Under the pieces are notes generated by a model. That model did not search any database, was not told the origin of the DNA, and saw nothing but the letters and a program-made list of their open reading frames with translations. DNA of 64,000 nucleotides, taken from Deltaproteobacteria bacterium (GTDB taxonomy: Bacteria; Desulfobacterota; Desulfomonilia; UBA1062). The stretch lies in contig JAHDQN010000073.1 of the NCBI GenBank assembly GCA_018433775.1, positions 1 through 64,000 on the forward strand, in the 5' to 3' direction. How positions within the stretch are numbered: position 1 is the first letter of the stretch; the number at the start of each line of letters is the position of its first letter. Positions 20,301 through 28,088 of the stretch are shown here, piece after piece. The position numbers were made by a program, and so were the translations under genes.

Positions 20301-23300
20301 CCCGCGATCGACCAGATGGCGGTGTCGTCCTCTGCCGAGACATCGACCGACGCCGCCGACTCGATATCCGACCGGGAGATGGATGCGCATGTATCGCCGT
20401 CGATCCTGTTGACGGACACGGAGCCAGCGAGCCCGTACCCTTTGTCTTTTCTCTCCAGCGATCCGCTCGCGGAGATCGTTCTTATGGTCCCCTCGGTCTC
20501 GGCCGAAAGCCCGAGATCTCCGGAGAGATCCAGGGACGTATCCGAGACGGATGCGTTCGTCTCGGCAGCCAGCTTGTTGAAGGTGACCGAGCCGGCGAGG
20601 CCTACGGAGGTTCCCTCGGAGCTCGCCATTGTGGCGGCCCCGGCAATGGAGCTGATGGTGCTGTCGCTGAGCGCGGAGAGGTCTACATCCTCTGCCTTGA
20701 CAATATTCGCGCCCGCGATGCCTGCATGCGTCCTGTCAGTGATCAGGTTTACCGAGACATCCCCGGCCACGGATATGGCAGCCTTGGGCTTTTTCTCGGG
20801 CTGCTCGTCTCCCCCGTCCTCTTCTTCGTTGAACAGCCGCGGCAGGGATACGCCGTCGAGCGGATCGTCGTCGGCTATCTTATCCGGCACGGGCGAGGTC
20901 TCTTCCTTTGTCTCGTCGTCATTCTTGCTGGTGGCAACGGCTGCGGCCAGCGAATAGGAGCTTATGGATCCCGTGTTCGAGGCCGTGAGGCTGACATCGC
21001 TCTCCGAGCTCAGGGACCCATCTTCCCTGACGAGCATGTGCGAAGCGCCCATGTCCTCAGCCGAGGAGAGGTGGATGGTCACTCCTGTTTCCGTGTCCAC
21101 GAGGATGATCCTGGTCGCGTCCACGACCATGACCTCGTAGATCTTCCCGTTTTCCAGTCCGCCGATGCTCGCTCCGCCGCCGCTTGAGTAGACTACCGTA
21201 TCGCCCGTCACATAGCCGTGCTCGTAGCCGAGGTCGATGATGTCGCCTTCGATGAGGCACGCGGAGGGATCGAACGCGGGGTGCCCGATGAGCGCTTCTG
21301 TGTCCCGCTCGATTGCGTTGATGGAGACGGAAGCGCCCACACCCATGTTCTCGGCTTTGATGATGCCGCCGGCAACGTTGAAGAGAAGCGTGTCATCCGT
21401 TGCCGAGATATTCACCTTTCCACCGCTCACTTTCGCCCCGCTGTCGATGAACGCGAGGGTTTCGTCTTTGTGGTCGATGTAGGAAAAAGTGCCGGCCACT
21501 CCGAAGGTCTTTGCCTTGGAGCCTGACTGTGCCAGGGCGATGCTCGTGACATCCGTTCGCGCGTCCACGCTCAGACCGCCCTGTGCGCCCGTAAAGACCG
21601 ATGCCCCGTCCTCTATTCTGGCGGTCGTGGTGTTGTCGAGGAACATGAGCAGGACCGAACCGCCGGCCCCGGTCTTCCCGGTCGCGCCCATGTCGACCCA
21701 TTCCGCGAAGGGGTGGTTCCAGGTCTTCATGTTCGTCAGGGTGGAGACCTGGAGATTGAGGTCGAAGACCCCGGACAAGTCGATCAGGTTCATCTGTGTT
21801 GCCGCACTGACATTCACGCTCTGATCCGTGGCGCGGTAATCGCTGTCCTGGTTGATCAGGGCGTTCTTCCCGATGACGGCCTCGGCCGTATTCGTGAAGC
21901 TCATGTAATCCACGGACCCGGAGATCCCGAGGTCGCCCCCGGTCGCGACGCTTCTCGCCCAGGAATTGAAAAGCAGGCTCTGGAGGCCGAGCTTCTGGTC
22001 GAGAACGGTCCCGAGCTTGGCCGGGCTCTCGAAGTCCTCCTTGGTGAAGGGGAGCAGCGACAGGCCCGGCTCGGTCAGGAAGGGGTAGGTGATACCCGCA
22101 TCGACGTCCAGCTGACGCCCGGCATCCACCCGGGCGCTGCCAGAGATGATCGCTCTGGCGGTATTGTTGTACGAGCCCGCGATGACGGCCGTGCTGATCG
22201 CCTTGTCGAGCGCTTCGCTCCCCGGATCGGGCTGCTGCTGCGCGATGACGGACTCGGCCACGGTCTGGACCCTGTCCGTGATCTCTGCCCTGACATTCAC
22301 GTCCATGTCCGCCTTCAGGACTGCCGTGCCGCCTGCTTCCGCTTTCACCGTGTTGTCGACGTCGGTATAGGCGAGGCTCCCGGCCAGGCTCCAGTCGGTA
22401 TCGCCTCCCCACCACCCGCCGACATTATTTCTGAGCCCTTTTGTCGTCCCGCTGAGAATGAAGGGAAGAAAGGGCGCAACCTCGCCCTTGAGCAGGGCGT
22501 CCTTGACCAGCGGGTCTCCCCGGATGCCGGCGACACCGCTCGCGGTTTCCTGGGCCGCGAGCTCTGCCGCGACATCGATGCCCTGGATGAACCGGTGGGA
22601 GCTCCCTTTCGCGACGGCGGCATCGATCGCAGTGATTGCATCTCCTGCCAGGGCCTTCTCAAGGGATTCCGCAAGCTTCACCTGGTCCGGGTTCAGGCCA
22701 TCGACGATGACGTAGTAGGTCTTCCCGTGTTCAAGACCCCCGATGCCGGCTCCCCCGCCGTTGTCGTATCTCACCCGCTGACCCGTGATCAGCCCGTGAT
22801 CGACACCGAGATCGAAGGCGCCATCCGTCACGGCCGTGGCCGGATTGAAGATCGGCAGCACGCCTTCGGACGTCAGGGTCCCGCCCACCTTGGCCAGGAT
22901 ATCCGTATCGGAGAATCCCAGCCCGACCGCGACGCCAGCCAGCCCGTCGTCATAGGTGCCTGTCTCGGCGCTGGCTGTGTTCGTGCTCTGTCCCTTGGCG
23001 TGAACAACGATCGTACCGCCTGCGGTAACAGAGGACCCCTCGGCCACGGTGGCGTGAGACGTGGTGTCGGAATTCGCGATGGCAAGGGAAACTGCGATGT
23101 TGTTGCGGTTGGAGGGCCCGACGCCCAGGTTCTGGGACGTGCGCGCCGTTGCGCTCGCCGTGGCGGACGCGTCTGATTGGAGCGATACATCGCCTGCGGC
23201 ATCGATGACGACGCCTGTCCCGACTTCGACCTTTGCGGTGGCCTCCGCCTTGCTGTAGCCGACGCTGAAGATGTTGGTTACCGGGTTGTTCGTGAGCGGG

Positions 23301-24727
23301 TCGATGCCGCCGCTGATCGCCTTCACCGTCCCGTCCGCCGTGGAGAGGGCGCTGATGTTCACGTTTCCGCTCGAGGAGATGACGGTCTGGTTTGACGGGT
23401 CTTCGTTGATCCTGACCGCGGCGTCGGCGCGCTTGATCATGACGGCCGCGGGCAGCGAGACGTTGTCATCGAGCAGGGTTTCGAGCTCTCCGAATGTCCA
23501 GTTGTTCTGGATCGTGGGCGCCCCGTCTTCCGGGTTCGAGTCGCCTGCCCGGGCGGTTATGTCGATGTTCCCTCCCCTGATCGTTGCGCCGTCGATTGTG
23601 ATCGTGGCTGTCTTGCTCTCATTGCCCGCCAGCCGGATCAGCGGTGTTTCCTCGATATTGACTGCCTCGAGCGTGATGTCTCCGTCCTGGTGGAGGCTGC
23701 CGTCTTCGACGTGTGAGAGGAGCTTCGAGCCTGCCTCGAGAATGATTTCCGGGGCGCTCAGGGTCAGCTTTCCGGAGTTCCCCAGAGAACCTGCTGCGAG
23801 AAGGTCCGCTCCGCTGAGCACATTTCTCGCAGAGATGACGGCATCCTGGTGCAGGCTGATGGACCCGCCTGCGCTGATCTCGACGTTTCCGGCTTCGACG
23901 TCTTCAGGGCCGGAGTAATCGGCCGGGTCGGTCTTCATGATCCCGCTGTGATCGACCTCGCCCAGTGCACGGATGTAGATGTCTCCGTTCTCGATCGAAA
24001 AGACTGCGCCGTCTTCGATCTCGCCGGTATTCACCACGTCGCTGAAATCGACGTCGTCCCAGTCGAACCAGGCGCCCGTTGTCAGAAGGCCGGTTCCGGC
24101 GACATTCACGTTCCCGCCGAGCAGGGTGATGTCGTTTATCGAGTTGATTGTTCCCTGGATGGAGATGAGCCCGTTTTCCCGGATCGGCACGGCTCCGGTA
24201 AACAACATGTTCGCTGATGCAGGGGATGGGTTCCCGGGAGAGTCGAAGAACCCCTCCATGAAACTCACCGTGGGAGTGGCAACGGTCAGTGAGCCGACAT
24301 TCAGCACGCCCTGCTGCCCCACCACGAACCCATGGGGATTCAGGAAAAAGACATTCCCGCCGATTTGGCCGTTCTGGATGGAGTTCAACAGGCCGTTTAC
24401 CGTCGTCGCCTCTGAATGGACCAGGTTCACCAGGTTGAGCGTGCTGTCCGGAACATGGAGGTTGACGGTATCCCCTGAGTACACATTGAACTCAGAGAAT
24501 GAATTGAACGCGTTGATGCCGTGGATTGTGGTTGTGGTCACGTTTGTGACGTTATCAACCGGCGTGGATACCTGGGTGTCGGTCATGCCGTCCGTTACGA
24601 TCTGCGCGGCAAAGACGATATTCGAAAGGAAGAAAGAGAAGATGGTCAGGACTGCGGCAATCGGCCTGATCGTGCTGGACCTCCTGTGAAAGCGACGGAA
24701 AAAGCTCCAGGAAGGACTTCTTTTCAT
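11303..24727 (-). CDS. Giant filamentous adhesin, TpsA (leukotoxin LktA/FHA-like)
   Basis: 4474 aa. A long signal region (MKRSPSWSFFRRFHRR then a hydrophobic core ending near residue 40) is followed by the TPS secretion domain (about 45-280): NAFNSFSEFNVYSG, NLVNLVHSEATTVNG and GNVFFLNPHGFVVG, the last matching the family's NPNGI/NPHG signature. The rest is thousands of residues of short beta-helix repeats rich in VSA, SIAG and YIGSGA units, as in LktA-family adhesins. Two GGG-x-IGGLE modules occur at about 22680-22800 and 21080-21230. The ATG at 24727 is chosen because GGAGG lies 6 bp upstream; a GTG four codons earlier overlaps that site. Codon use and GC resemble the neighbours, with no sign of recent import. 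Expected to be secreted through the downstream TpsB and act in attachment or aggregation; the target is unknown. Confidence 0.9.
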   Translation of the reverse strand: MKRSPSWSFFRRFHRRSSTIRPIAAVLTIFSFFLSNIVFAAQIVTDGMTDTQVSTPVDNVTNVTTTTIHGINAFNSFSEFNVYSGDTVNLHVPDSTLNLVNLVHSEATTVNGLLNSIQNGQIGGNVFFLNPHGFVVGQQGVLNVGSLTVATPTVSFMEGFFDSPGNPSPASANMLFTGAVPIRENGLISIQGTINSINDITLLGGNVNVAGTGLLTTGAWFDWDDVDFSDVVNTGEIEDGAVFSIENGDIYIRALGEVDHSGIMKTDPADYSGPEDVEAGNVEISAGGSISLHQDAVISARNVLSGADLLAAGSLGNSGKLTLSAPEIILEAGSKLLSHVEDGSLHQDGDITLEAVNIEETPLIRLAGNESKTATITIDGATIRGGNIDITARAGDSNPEDGAPTIQNNWTFGELETLLDDNVSLPAAVMIKRADAAVRINEDPSNQTVISSSGNVNISALSTADGTVKAISGGIDPLTNNPVTNIFSVGYSKAEATAKVEVGTGVVIDAAGDVSLQSDASATASATARTSQNLGVGPSNRNNIAVSLAIANSDTTSHATVAEGSSVTAGGTIVVHAKGQSTNTASAETGTYDDGLAGVAVGLGFSDTDILAKVGGTLTSEGVLPIFNPATAVTDGAFDLGVDHGLITGQRVRYDNGGGAGIGGLEHGKTYYVIVDGLNPDQVKLAESLEKALAGDAITAIDAAVAKGSSHRFIQGIDVAAELAAQETASGVAGIRGDPLVKDALLKGEVAPFLPFILSGTTKGLRNNVGGWWGGDTDWSLAGSLAYTDVDNTVKAEAGGTAVLKADMDVNVRAEITDRVQTVAESVIAQQQPDPGSEALDKAISTAVIAGSYNNTARAIISGSARVDAGRQLDVDAGITYPFLTEPGLSLLPFTKEDFESPAKLGTVLDQKLGLQSLLFNSWARSVATGGDLGISGSVDYMSFTNTAEAVIGKNALINQDSDYRATDQSVNVSAATQMNLIDLSGVFDLNLQVSTLTNMKTWNHPFAEWVDMGATGKTGAGGSVLLMFLDNTTTARIEDGASVFTGAQGGLSVDARTDVTSIALAQSGSKAKTFGVAGTFSYIDHKDETLAFIDSGAKVSGGKVNISATDDTLLFNVAGGIIKAENMGVGASVSINAIERDTEALIGHPAFDPSACLIEGDIIDLGYEHGYVTGDTVVYSSGGGASIGGLENGKIYEVMVVDATRIILVDTETGVTIHLSSAEDMGASHMLVREDGSLSSESDVSLTASNTGSISSYSLAAAVATSKNDDETKEETSPVPDKIADDDPLDGVSLPRLFNEEEDGGDEQPEKKPKAAISVAGDVSVNLITDRTHAGIAGANIVKAEDVDLSALSDSTISSIAGAATMASSEGTSVGLAGSVTFNKLAAETNASVSDTSLDLSGDLGLSAETEGTIRTISASGSLERKDKGYGLAGSVSVNRIDGDTCASISRSDIESAASVDVSAEDDTAIWSIAGSASYGGKAGIGASVAVNMTDNDTEASVQDSDIAAGGDIVVSADGMSEIRTVAASLGGAKDGMAIAGSAAVSDLTNTTKAYIEGKKTGGVTADGNVSLAAVDDADILSVAGNIAIAKGSGGIGGAGFGGAASVIVTDNTVESYIGSGSVVTAKGLGEDGIDVYTGEKDDDGNRLTENMKGVSLTATSYEDILSVAAGGSGAERLAIQGSAAVHTLDEKTKAYIGSGAEVIAGEPGETEQSVNIRASDETGITGIAGALMGSLQGGIGAGADVGVISKNTQAFIGNDAVVDATKDVMIQSSSKEDINSIAGTVAVGKNWAFGGAASVYTITNETKAFIEGGDTSSTDVHADGSIVISAANSTEIDSIAGSGVFGMSAGIGASAVTAVIDKTTEAFVGKNATVAADGNRDAVEVATGRFIVQTYDNTGDDYGVDSSDTAHLNLDTDVDTTKTAVADTMEMSGLAVTAVSKDDISSIAASGGGSGTLAVNLAGSVNVIGNNTSAYIDQGAKINEDQGSAGQSQSVLVAAGTDLRHLGIGAAVSIGGQVGLGPAAEVTVVDNNTKAYIGKSALVNAREDVEVVAESTQDILSIAGAGALGIGAVGLAGAVPIISIDNETSAYVEGTAQGEQSTRVDADGNIVISAGDWTKTDIVAGSVAGGLVGIGGAVGVTIIEKDTTAFAGSNAEIDAKGNSSGSVTACSGMDDQGSLTTKDVKGLSVRAESSEDFSTITGAGAGGFAGVAGAVAVSTIDSGTSAYIGSGAKVNQDNDGAGAEQDVNVSAVNTVSDFAVSGSVAGGAVGLSGGLGFHTILNDVSAHLGDQAQVKAARDVELTALSNKEAEVYAVSAAGGAVGLAGGVTVLTIGEMPDDASVQDLAAQGGNEDYTNPSEYANEQAGYDFMGAALSDTYGMDGIKSETSQATSAVTVAPTAAPAGTSAFIGKSATVEAGRDILITAHERIDADMISGSAATGLASLGGGVGIANVRSQVRAYIDDDIPGHTSSINATGDIDISASLDEKTLNQAFAGGLSAFVGVSGAVTYTDNDYLVDAHIGRSVAVNQADAVSVSARSSTDDKAESLEGTISGGLPIGVSYAEVDSDGSTSAYVDDGVRIGTSDEATVNSLAISASASGKADADSKHLAGGIIAGGYNEADSSVNPTVTAAAGSDARIALEGNLDITSRADVSSTACTWGGNFGAVAVGAGVVEASARPVVKAYIEGGDDSAVSAGENISIRAFGNHDLDGVEQARLIKAENDAVGGSLFFSHVSPSATATSDWTVEVYIGADADVEAEGDVEILAKSHSGEVVSDVNGKSYSLAGLGNNMSSTTVTNTVSAHVDEDVSLSAKSIDVNAQGKSNAYATTYGGSGGIIAGASASAGTNVTNTVSAYLAGDDDGATRIIADEDILVTALSDVVFNAHGDSTGYGFVGSNGARTSNTVSSTARAYIGQDADLLAGEDILAAATNRISKPNIGANLSAGAGGFWGGPAGDSVTTITSAADAYIAGNSGTPGSGKIEAQGDITLSAANDVSAYDRATLSSGGAIAVADVHSTITCTNTAETSIGENAEILAANDVNLHSQTKANVETVTYTEGFGLGASADGKAIANVTADNDTVVGAHAKIRAGNDINVFAGKDPDGMQNNLRARAEARSFSAGGIPFSSVEAYAYLNDHNDVLVDTGADLKAGGDINAGAFKGLAFTEGYARAKLRTYALFGIPITWYNNGSRASAFQSSDSVTVNGALESGTNRHRTLFIDADGHAFGNISAVLTEDVDGAAELQARIDELTERIESDETDDNVKIILAQERSRLEARLQEIIDRRSDPDDPEPAYGFFDRFSLEDTIVGSGDINITGTLKGNGTLKAPGNDFMIRIQNESLAHLELGDLEIPEELSGAITLNNRTITSHGTVHVDPGQNLGSRIMVENLYDPDAPGADGGVWSDMVLRGDITNMGGTIDIVNASGSIESLGDITGDEVSTFAAREFAQSYTPGVWHSPDPLISGGSISISGQILNIRGTIQSGIPVRTITIPEFDPAALIAGSDGRKAIPTTGDSNIKAYWDDENQCIQLVSVKVTGGNITLAGEIVSTGGGRLKVIDGYGEIEVTNHSSQDLVINRLDTGNRINGMIKITDTGKLDDQGNPLVTEITGVNGNLNVTRYRVRWDDENSRVVVVENSMASNPVDGRTTQYEPREGARFADLGADQAISNSRDLNPWEQLVLDFFGQQGDHAIDIEFMGSDRSRIDVTGTGAADILLNDRIVNRNGDVSILNDRGSIFSLNESARISGTNITLTAFEGEVGNAAQAIRIDTKGGVLRAEAEGLINIREMEGDLVIDSLSTRGNALITAGGSIYDLPCGSASIVAQDITLVSENGGIGSADNDLTLDSQDGILTAQAQESIYLTETEGTMRVNRVASTEGDVALIADGSIEDYNFPEVDEDTLEQLADARSDLNLGSDEKVQEAIQAHRQHKKTEYQAQHRVSDNGTPFEPNDDVYDSSYDPDWEYTLTDAEEKAFAESVWQDEDLVNAKNILTLPGDITADEEANVSGRNITLISNANIGAYGGTVVIDKADIASGDVTPEERTLLVRAEKGEAFYDEQGNVVVSLDRDFNVETSGRIDIRSGGYVYLDAVHTAQDRPLKLKADAVGRVDIAMSGGDLVIESLSTRDDALITAGGSIYDLPCGSASITAQDITLVSENGGIGSADNDLTLDSQDGILTARAKEGIYLSESNGTMRVNRVASAEGDVALIADGSIENSSANSMAGGEANVSGRNVTLISNLNIGVPDGNAITGEAGTAAQDFRVETSGRIDIRADGNVNLSALHTAQDRPLKLSVSGRTGHMADSVDISAASEHSVLFDTLFAREAEIDAAGNLGISRALIAQKARFTDRHYSVIVDNAPRALEDADVQLYAKDLEFHLFFPVQGETFQTDAHVIHHQDDVIINGFSSESSVTRLLPKLLVRAEPRGEDSERVDESLRSLPSAPVQRTVDYDSGLLGIDDEDIIVDEEDGTIEWE
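12084..12391 (-). repeat. Internal duplication in the adhesin gene, C-terminal copy
   Basis: About 308 bp nearly identical to 13059-13366, displaced by exactly 975 bp (325 codons), so the reading frame is kept. Both encode ALITAGGSIYDLPCGSAS, DITLVSENGGIGSADN and DVALIADGSIE. Flanking stretches (VSGRN.TLISN, ETSGRIDIR, TAQDRPLKL) are also shared, so the duplicated unit is larger than this core. Confidence 0.85.
13059..13366 (-). repeat. Internal duplication in the adhesin gene, N-terminal copy
   Basis: Partner of the 12084-12391 copy. The few differences are mostly single bases, which argues for a recent event compared with the diverged repeats in the rest of the gene. This unit carries about 130 extra codons (12540-13050) rich in charged residues that the other unit lacks. 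Confidence 0.85.
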
Positions 24728-24953
24728 GTTTTCCTCCACATGTGCCTGCTCATAAAATGGCCCTTCTCTTCATGCTCCTTGAGAAGATCGGTGAGCACAT
24801 GCATGAATCTTTCTTATGAATGAGTCGAGGGGTGAATTCATGAGAAAATATATCCCCATGGATATCTCCACTGGGTGCACGTCCACCGGCCCGTTTCCGG
24901 AATCTCGAATATTGTGTGGTGTGCATGAGTTCTCCCTGTCAGAATGACATGAG

Positions 24954-25655
24954 CTACAAAAGGGGTGATGGTGAGGCGGGGGGACTGGTTTTCGTCTTTT
25001 TCTTGAGAAAAACGGCTTTCTCGTACTCTACCGTTGCCTCAACCCTGCGATTCTTACGTTTTCCTTCTTCCGTGCCGTTGCCCGCGATGGGTCTGCTTTC
25101 TCCATAACCCTGCACTGCGATGCGGGAAGCATCGACTCCTTGAGACACCAGGTGACCCTTCACGCTCCCGGCGCGTTTCCTGGAAAGCTCCAGATTGCTC
25201 CCGGCATGGCCGGTGTTATCCGTATGCCCCTCGATCGTGATATAGAGATCGGGATGACTCTTCAAGACACGGGCGAACCGGGCCAGTTCGCCGAAGTAAA
25301 GGTCTTTGACGACATACTCGTTCGTATCGAACTGGATGTTCAGGGTAATCGTTTCAGCGTAAGGTTTTTCAGGCCCGAGCGGAATTGGACCTTGAACGGG
25401 CGCCATGGCAGGAGTCTCTGTTTCCCCGGTGGTATCCGTCTTTACCCGGTATTTTGATGGGTCACCCTCTTTGCTTCCCTGTTCATATGAGTCCTGTGCT
25501 CTGGAATTGAGGCCTTCGATTGTTGTCGCATCTCCTGGGGCCCCGGCTCCGCCGCTCCTGACGCTGCATCCGCAGGCGAAAAGAAAAAATAGATGGAGAA
25601 AGAGCAGTGCGTATGCACATCTTGTCGTATGCCCCTTTGCAATGTCAATTTTCAT
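24954..25655 (-). CDS. OmpA-family peptidoglycan-binding lipoprotein
   Basis: About 233 aa. The N-terminus has a basic stretch (KGHTTRCAY), a hydrophobic core and a Cys pair (LFACGCSVRSGG) that fits a lipoprotein signal, though the lipobox is not canonical. The C-terminal half is an OmpA/Pal domain: NIQFDTNEYVV, TIEGHTDNTG, NLELSRKRAGSVKGHLVSQGV, and YGESRPIAGN, with the GHTD and R residues that contact peptidoglycan. Several in-frame ATGs exist up to 25715 and none has a good ribosome site; 25655 is chosen from signal-peptide shape. It lies 226 bp upstream of the adhesin gene on the same strand and may help anchor the envelope there, but no direct link is shown. Confidence 0.8.
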   Translation of the reverse strand: MKIDIAKGHTTRCAYALLFLHLFFLFACGCSVRSGGAGAPGDATTIEGLNSRAQDSYEQGSKEGDPSKYRVKTDTTGETETPAMAPVQGPIPLGPEKPYAETITLNIQFDTNEYVVKDLYFGELARFARVLKSHPDLYITIEGHTDNTGHAGSNLELSRKRAGSVKGHLVSQGVDASRIAVQGYGESRPIAGNGTEEGKRKNRRVEATVEYEKAVFLKKKTKTSPPASPSPLL

Positions 25656-25918
25656 AATATTCATAAATAATATCAGCATATGCAAGATCATGACCATTTT
25701 GTAACCATGCAACATGCCGTAAGTAAAGGTAAATTTGTGTGGAAACAGAAGGAAACATGAGGCATTGGAAAATAAATTCCGCTATTTGGAAAGATTTTTT
25801 CTCATGAGACGGGAAGGCTGCTGATACACACGGATTTTTCCACGCGAGCGGACCGTTCCCAAGCCTGCCTGGTCCGGACGGCGACTCCGTCGCAGGGGAG
25901 GGATACAGACGCGGGAGA

Positions 25919-27076
25919 CTACAGCCTCAACCCCTCTCTCACGTCCCCGGCATAGAGTTGGTCGATTTTCTCAGCCGCGTCCAGGGCCTCCCGGTCTTGG
26001 GTCCTGGGCACCTTGACCACCAGGCGGATCAGGAGGTCTCCGTGTTTCCCGGTCTTCGGATTCAGCGCCCCCTTTCCCCTGACCTTGAGGACCTGGCCGC
26101 TCTGGCTCCCGGGCGGTACCTTGACCTTGATCCGGCCGTCCACGGTGGGCACCATGACGGCCCCGCCCGCCATGGCTTCGCGGACCGTGACCGGAACGTC
26201 CATGGCCAGGTTGTCACCCTCGCGCCTGAGAACCGGGTGCTCCCGGACGTGGATGATGAGAAAGAGGTCTCCGGGGGTGCCGCCTCTGCCGGCGGGCTCT
26301 CCCTTGCCGGCCACCCGGACCCGCGAGCCTTCCCTGACACCCGGGGGAATGGCGACCTTGATCCTTTCAACCCCCTGCACCATGCCCTGGCCGGCGCAGG
26401 TAGGGCAGGGCTTTCCCATCTTGCCGGTCCCGCGGCAGTGGGGGCAGGTCTTGGTGAACTGCATGGGGCCCCTGGCAACGCTCACCCGGCCGGATCCGCC
26501 ACACACCGTGCACGCGGATGTCCCGGCCTGGGGGTCGATGCCGCTTCCCTGGCAGGTGGGGCAGACCCGGGCCTTGTCCATCGCGATCTCGCTCTCGAAC
26601 CCCTTGAGCGCCGGGATGAGATCGATGCTCAGCTCGTACTCCAGGTCCCTTCCCCGGGCCTGTTCGCGGAAGGTCTGCCCTTCCTGGCCGAAGCCGAAGT
26701 CGAATATGTTTCCGAATATGTCCTCGTAGCTTCGGAAGCGGCTGAAATCATCCGCCGACCATTCCCCACCAGGCTCCCGGCCCGCTCCGGCGCCCGGCTG
26801 TGCGCCTGCGGACCACTGCTGGTACTGCCGGGCCCGCTGCTCATCGAAGCCCGGATGGAGCGCATCCTCACCGAACTCGTCGTAAAGCCTGCGCTTGTCC
26901 TCGCTGCCCAGGACATCGTAGGCGCTGCTGATCTCCTTGAACTTCTCTTCAGCCTCCTTGTTGCCCGGGTTGATATCGGGATGCCACTTTCTGGAGAGCT
27001 TGCGGTATGCCTCTTTGATCTGCTGTGAAGTGGCGTTTCTGGGAACCCCCAGGATCCGGTAATAATCTTTGGCCAT
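25919..27076 (-). CDS. dnaJ: Chaperone protein DnaJ (type I)
   Basis: 385 aa. Residues 4-70 form a J-domain with the HPD motif (KWHPDINPG) that stimulates DnaK ATPase. A Gly/Phe-rich linker follows (about 75-135). Four CxxCxGxG zinc repeats are all present (CPTCQGSG, CTVCGGSG, CPHCRGTG, CPTCAGQG), then two C-terminal client-binding domains. That makes it a full type I DnaJ rather than a CbpA, although the J-domain start (KDYYRILGVPRNATSQQIKEAYR) is CbpA-like. A GGGAGGG ribosome site precedes the ATG. No dnaK or grpE is nearby, so this may be a secondary DnaJ. The CbpM-like gene at 7706 is a possible partner. Confidence 0.92.
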   Translation of the reverse strand: MAKDYYRILGVPRNATSQQIKEAYRKLSRKWHPDINPGNKEAEEKFKEISSAYDVLGSEDKRRLYDEFGEDALHPGFDEQRARQYQQWSAGAQPGAGAGREPGGEWSADDFSRFRSYEDIFGNIFDFGFGQEGQTFREQARGRDLEYELSIDLIPALKGFESEIAMDKARVCPTCQGSGIDPQAGTSACTVCGGSGRVSVARGPMQFTKTCPHCRGTGKMGKPCPTCAGQGMVQGVERIKVAIPPGVREGSRVRVAGKGEPAGRGGTPGDLFLIIHVREHPVLRREGDNLAMDVPVTVREAMAGGAVMVPTVDGRIKVKVPPGSQSGQVLKVRGKGALNPKTGKHGDLLIRLVVKVPRTQDREALDAAEKIDQLYAGDVREGLRL

Positions 27077-27330
27077 GGCCCTCCCTCAATCCGGTTATCT
27101 CTCCATAGATACTAAGGTCTTGGATCGTTGTCTGCAAGGGGGCAGGGCGTGACCGGCACTGATAAAATGAAGGATTCCGCACAGCCGGAAAGCAGCATCT
27201 GTTCATTTTGTCCGTTCGCCGTATTGTAGCTCTATGACGGAGCGCGGTGGGGGAGGGTTTTTCTCCTGTCCGGCTCGGGGTGAATGCCCTTCGCTTTAAG
27301 GCAATGCAAAGAGAAAGGACGGTTTGCCTG

Positions 27331-27927
27331 ATGAACGAGTTCTGGCTCTGTTTCGTGCCCCTGTTCGTGGCAGTGGATGCGATCGGGACCCTGCCGCTGT
27401 TTCTGGGTCTCACGGAAGGCATGCCACGCGGGGTCGTGCGCAGGATCGTCATCGAGTCCGTCCTGACCGCCGGTGTGGTGGCCATTCTCTTTCTCTTCGG
27501 CGGGCGCGAGTTGCTCCGCCTGCTGGGCATCACGATCGCGGACTTCATGATGGCGGGCGGTCTCCTGATATTCATCATCGCCCTGAGCGACGTGATCACC
27601 CCGGGTAAACCCGAGAACGAGGTGGACAGAAAGAACCTGGGCGCGGTTCCGCTCGGTGTCCCGCTCATCGCGGGGCCTGCGGTGCTCACCACCTCGATCC
27701 TGCTTCTGAATACCTATGGCGCCGTGCCAACGGCTACGGCCCTTATCTCGAACATCGTGATCGCGGGCATGGTGTTCCTGTTCGGCAACAGCCTCAACCT
27801 CATTCTGGGGAGCGCGGGGGCCAGGATCATCTCGAAGATCGCCAATCTGCTCCTTGCCGCCATAGCCGTGATGATGATCAGAAGAGGGGTGATCATGCTG
27901 CTGACAGAGTTGCCGCCGGGATCATGA
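27331..27927 (+). CDS. MarC family integral membrane protein
   Basis: 198 aa with about six membrane helices. Family hallmarks are FVAVDAIGTLPLFLGLTEG in the first helix, the central DVITPGKPENE-type loop, and VPLIAGPAVLTT near residue 112. The start at 27331 gives the usual MarC length of about 200 residues; the open frame extends upstream to 27247 with non-hydrophobic sequence. MarC proteins were once linked to multiple antibiotic resistance, a link later withdrawn, and their transported substrate remains unknown. Gene stands alone. Confidence 0.85.
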   Translation: MNEFWLCFVPLFVAVDAIGTLPLFLGLTEGMPRGVVRRIVIESVLTAGVVAILFLFGGRELLRLLGITIADFMMAGGLLIFIIALSDVITPGKPENEVDRKNLGAVPLGVPLIAGPAVLTTSILLLNTYGAVPTATALISNIVIAGMVFLFGNSLNLILGSAGARIISKIANLLLAAIAVMMIRRGVIMLLTELPPGS

Positions 27928-28088
27928 GGGTATGGGTTCAAGGTCGTTTCGGGCTCATCTTCCATGAGGCCTGTCTTGATAGTCCCGATCGATCTGAACG
28001 CCGGAAAAACGAAAAAGGAAAACGGTCCCCCCTTCGCCGCCGGGAGGGTAAGCATGGATTCTCTTAAACATTCCTGCACATCGCACGA

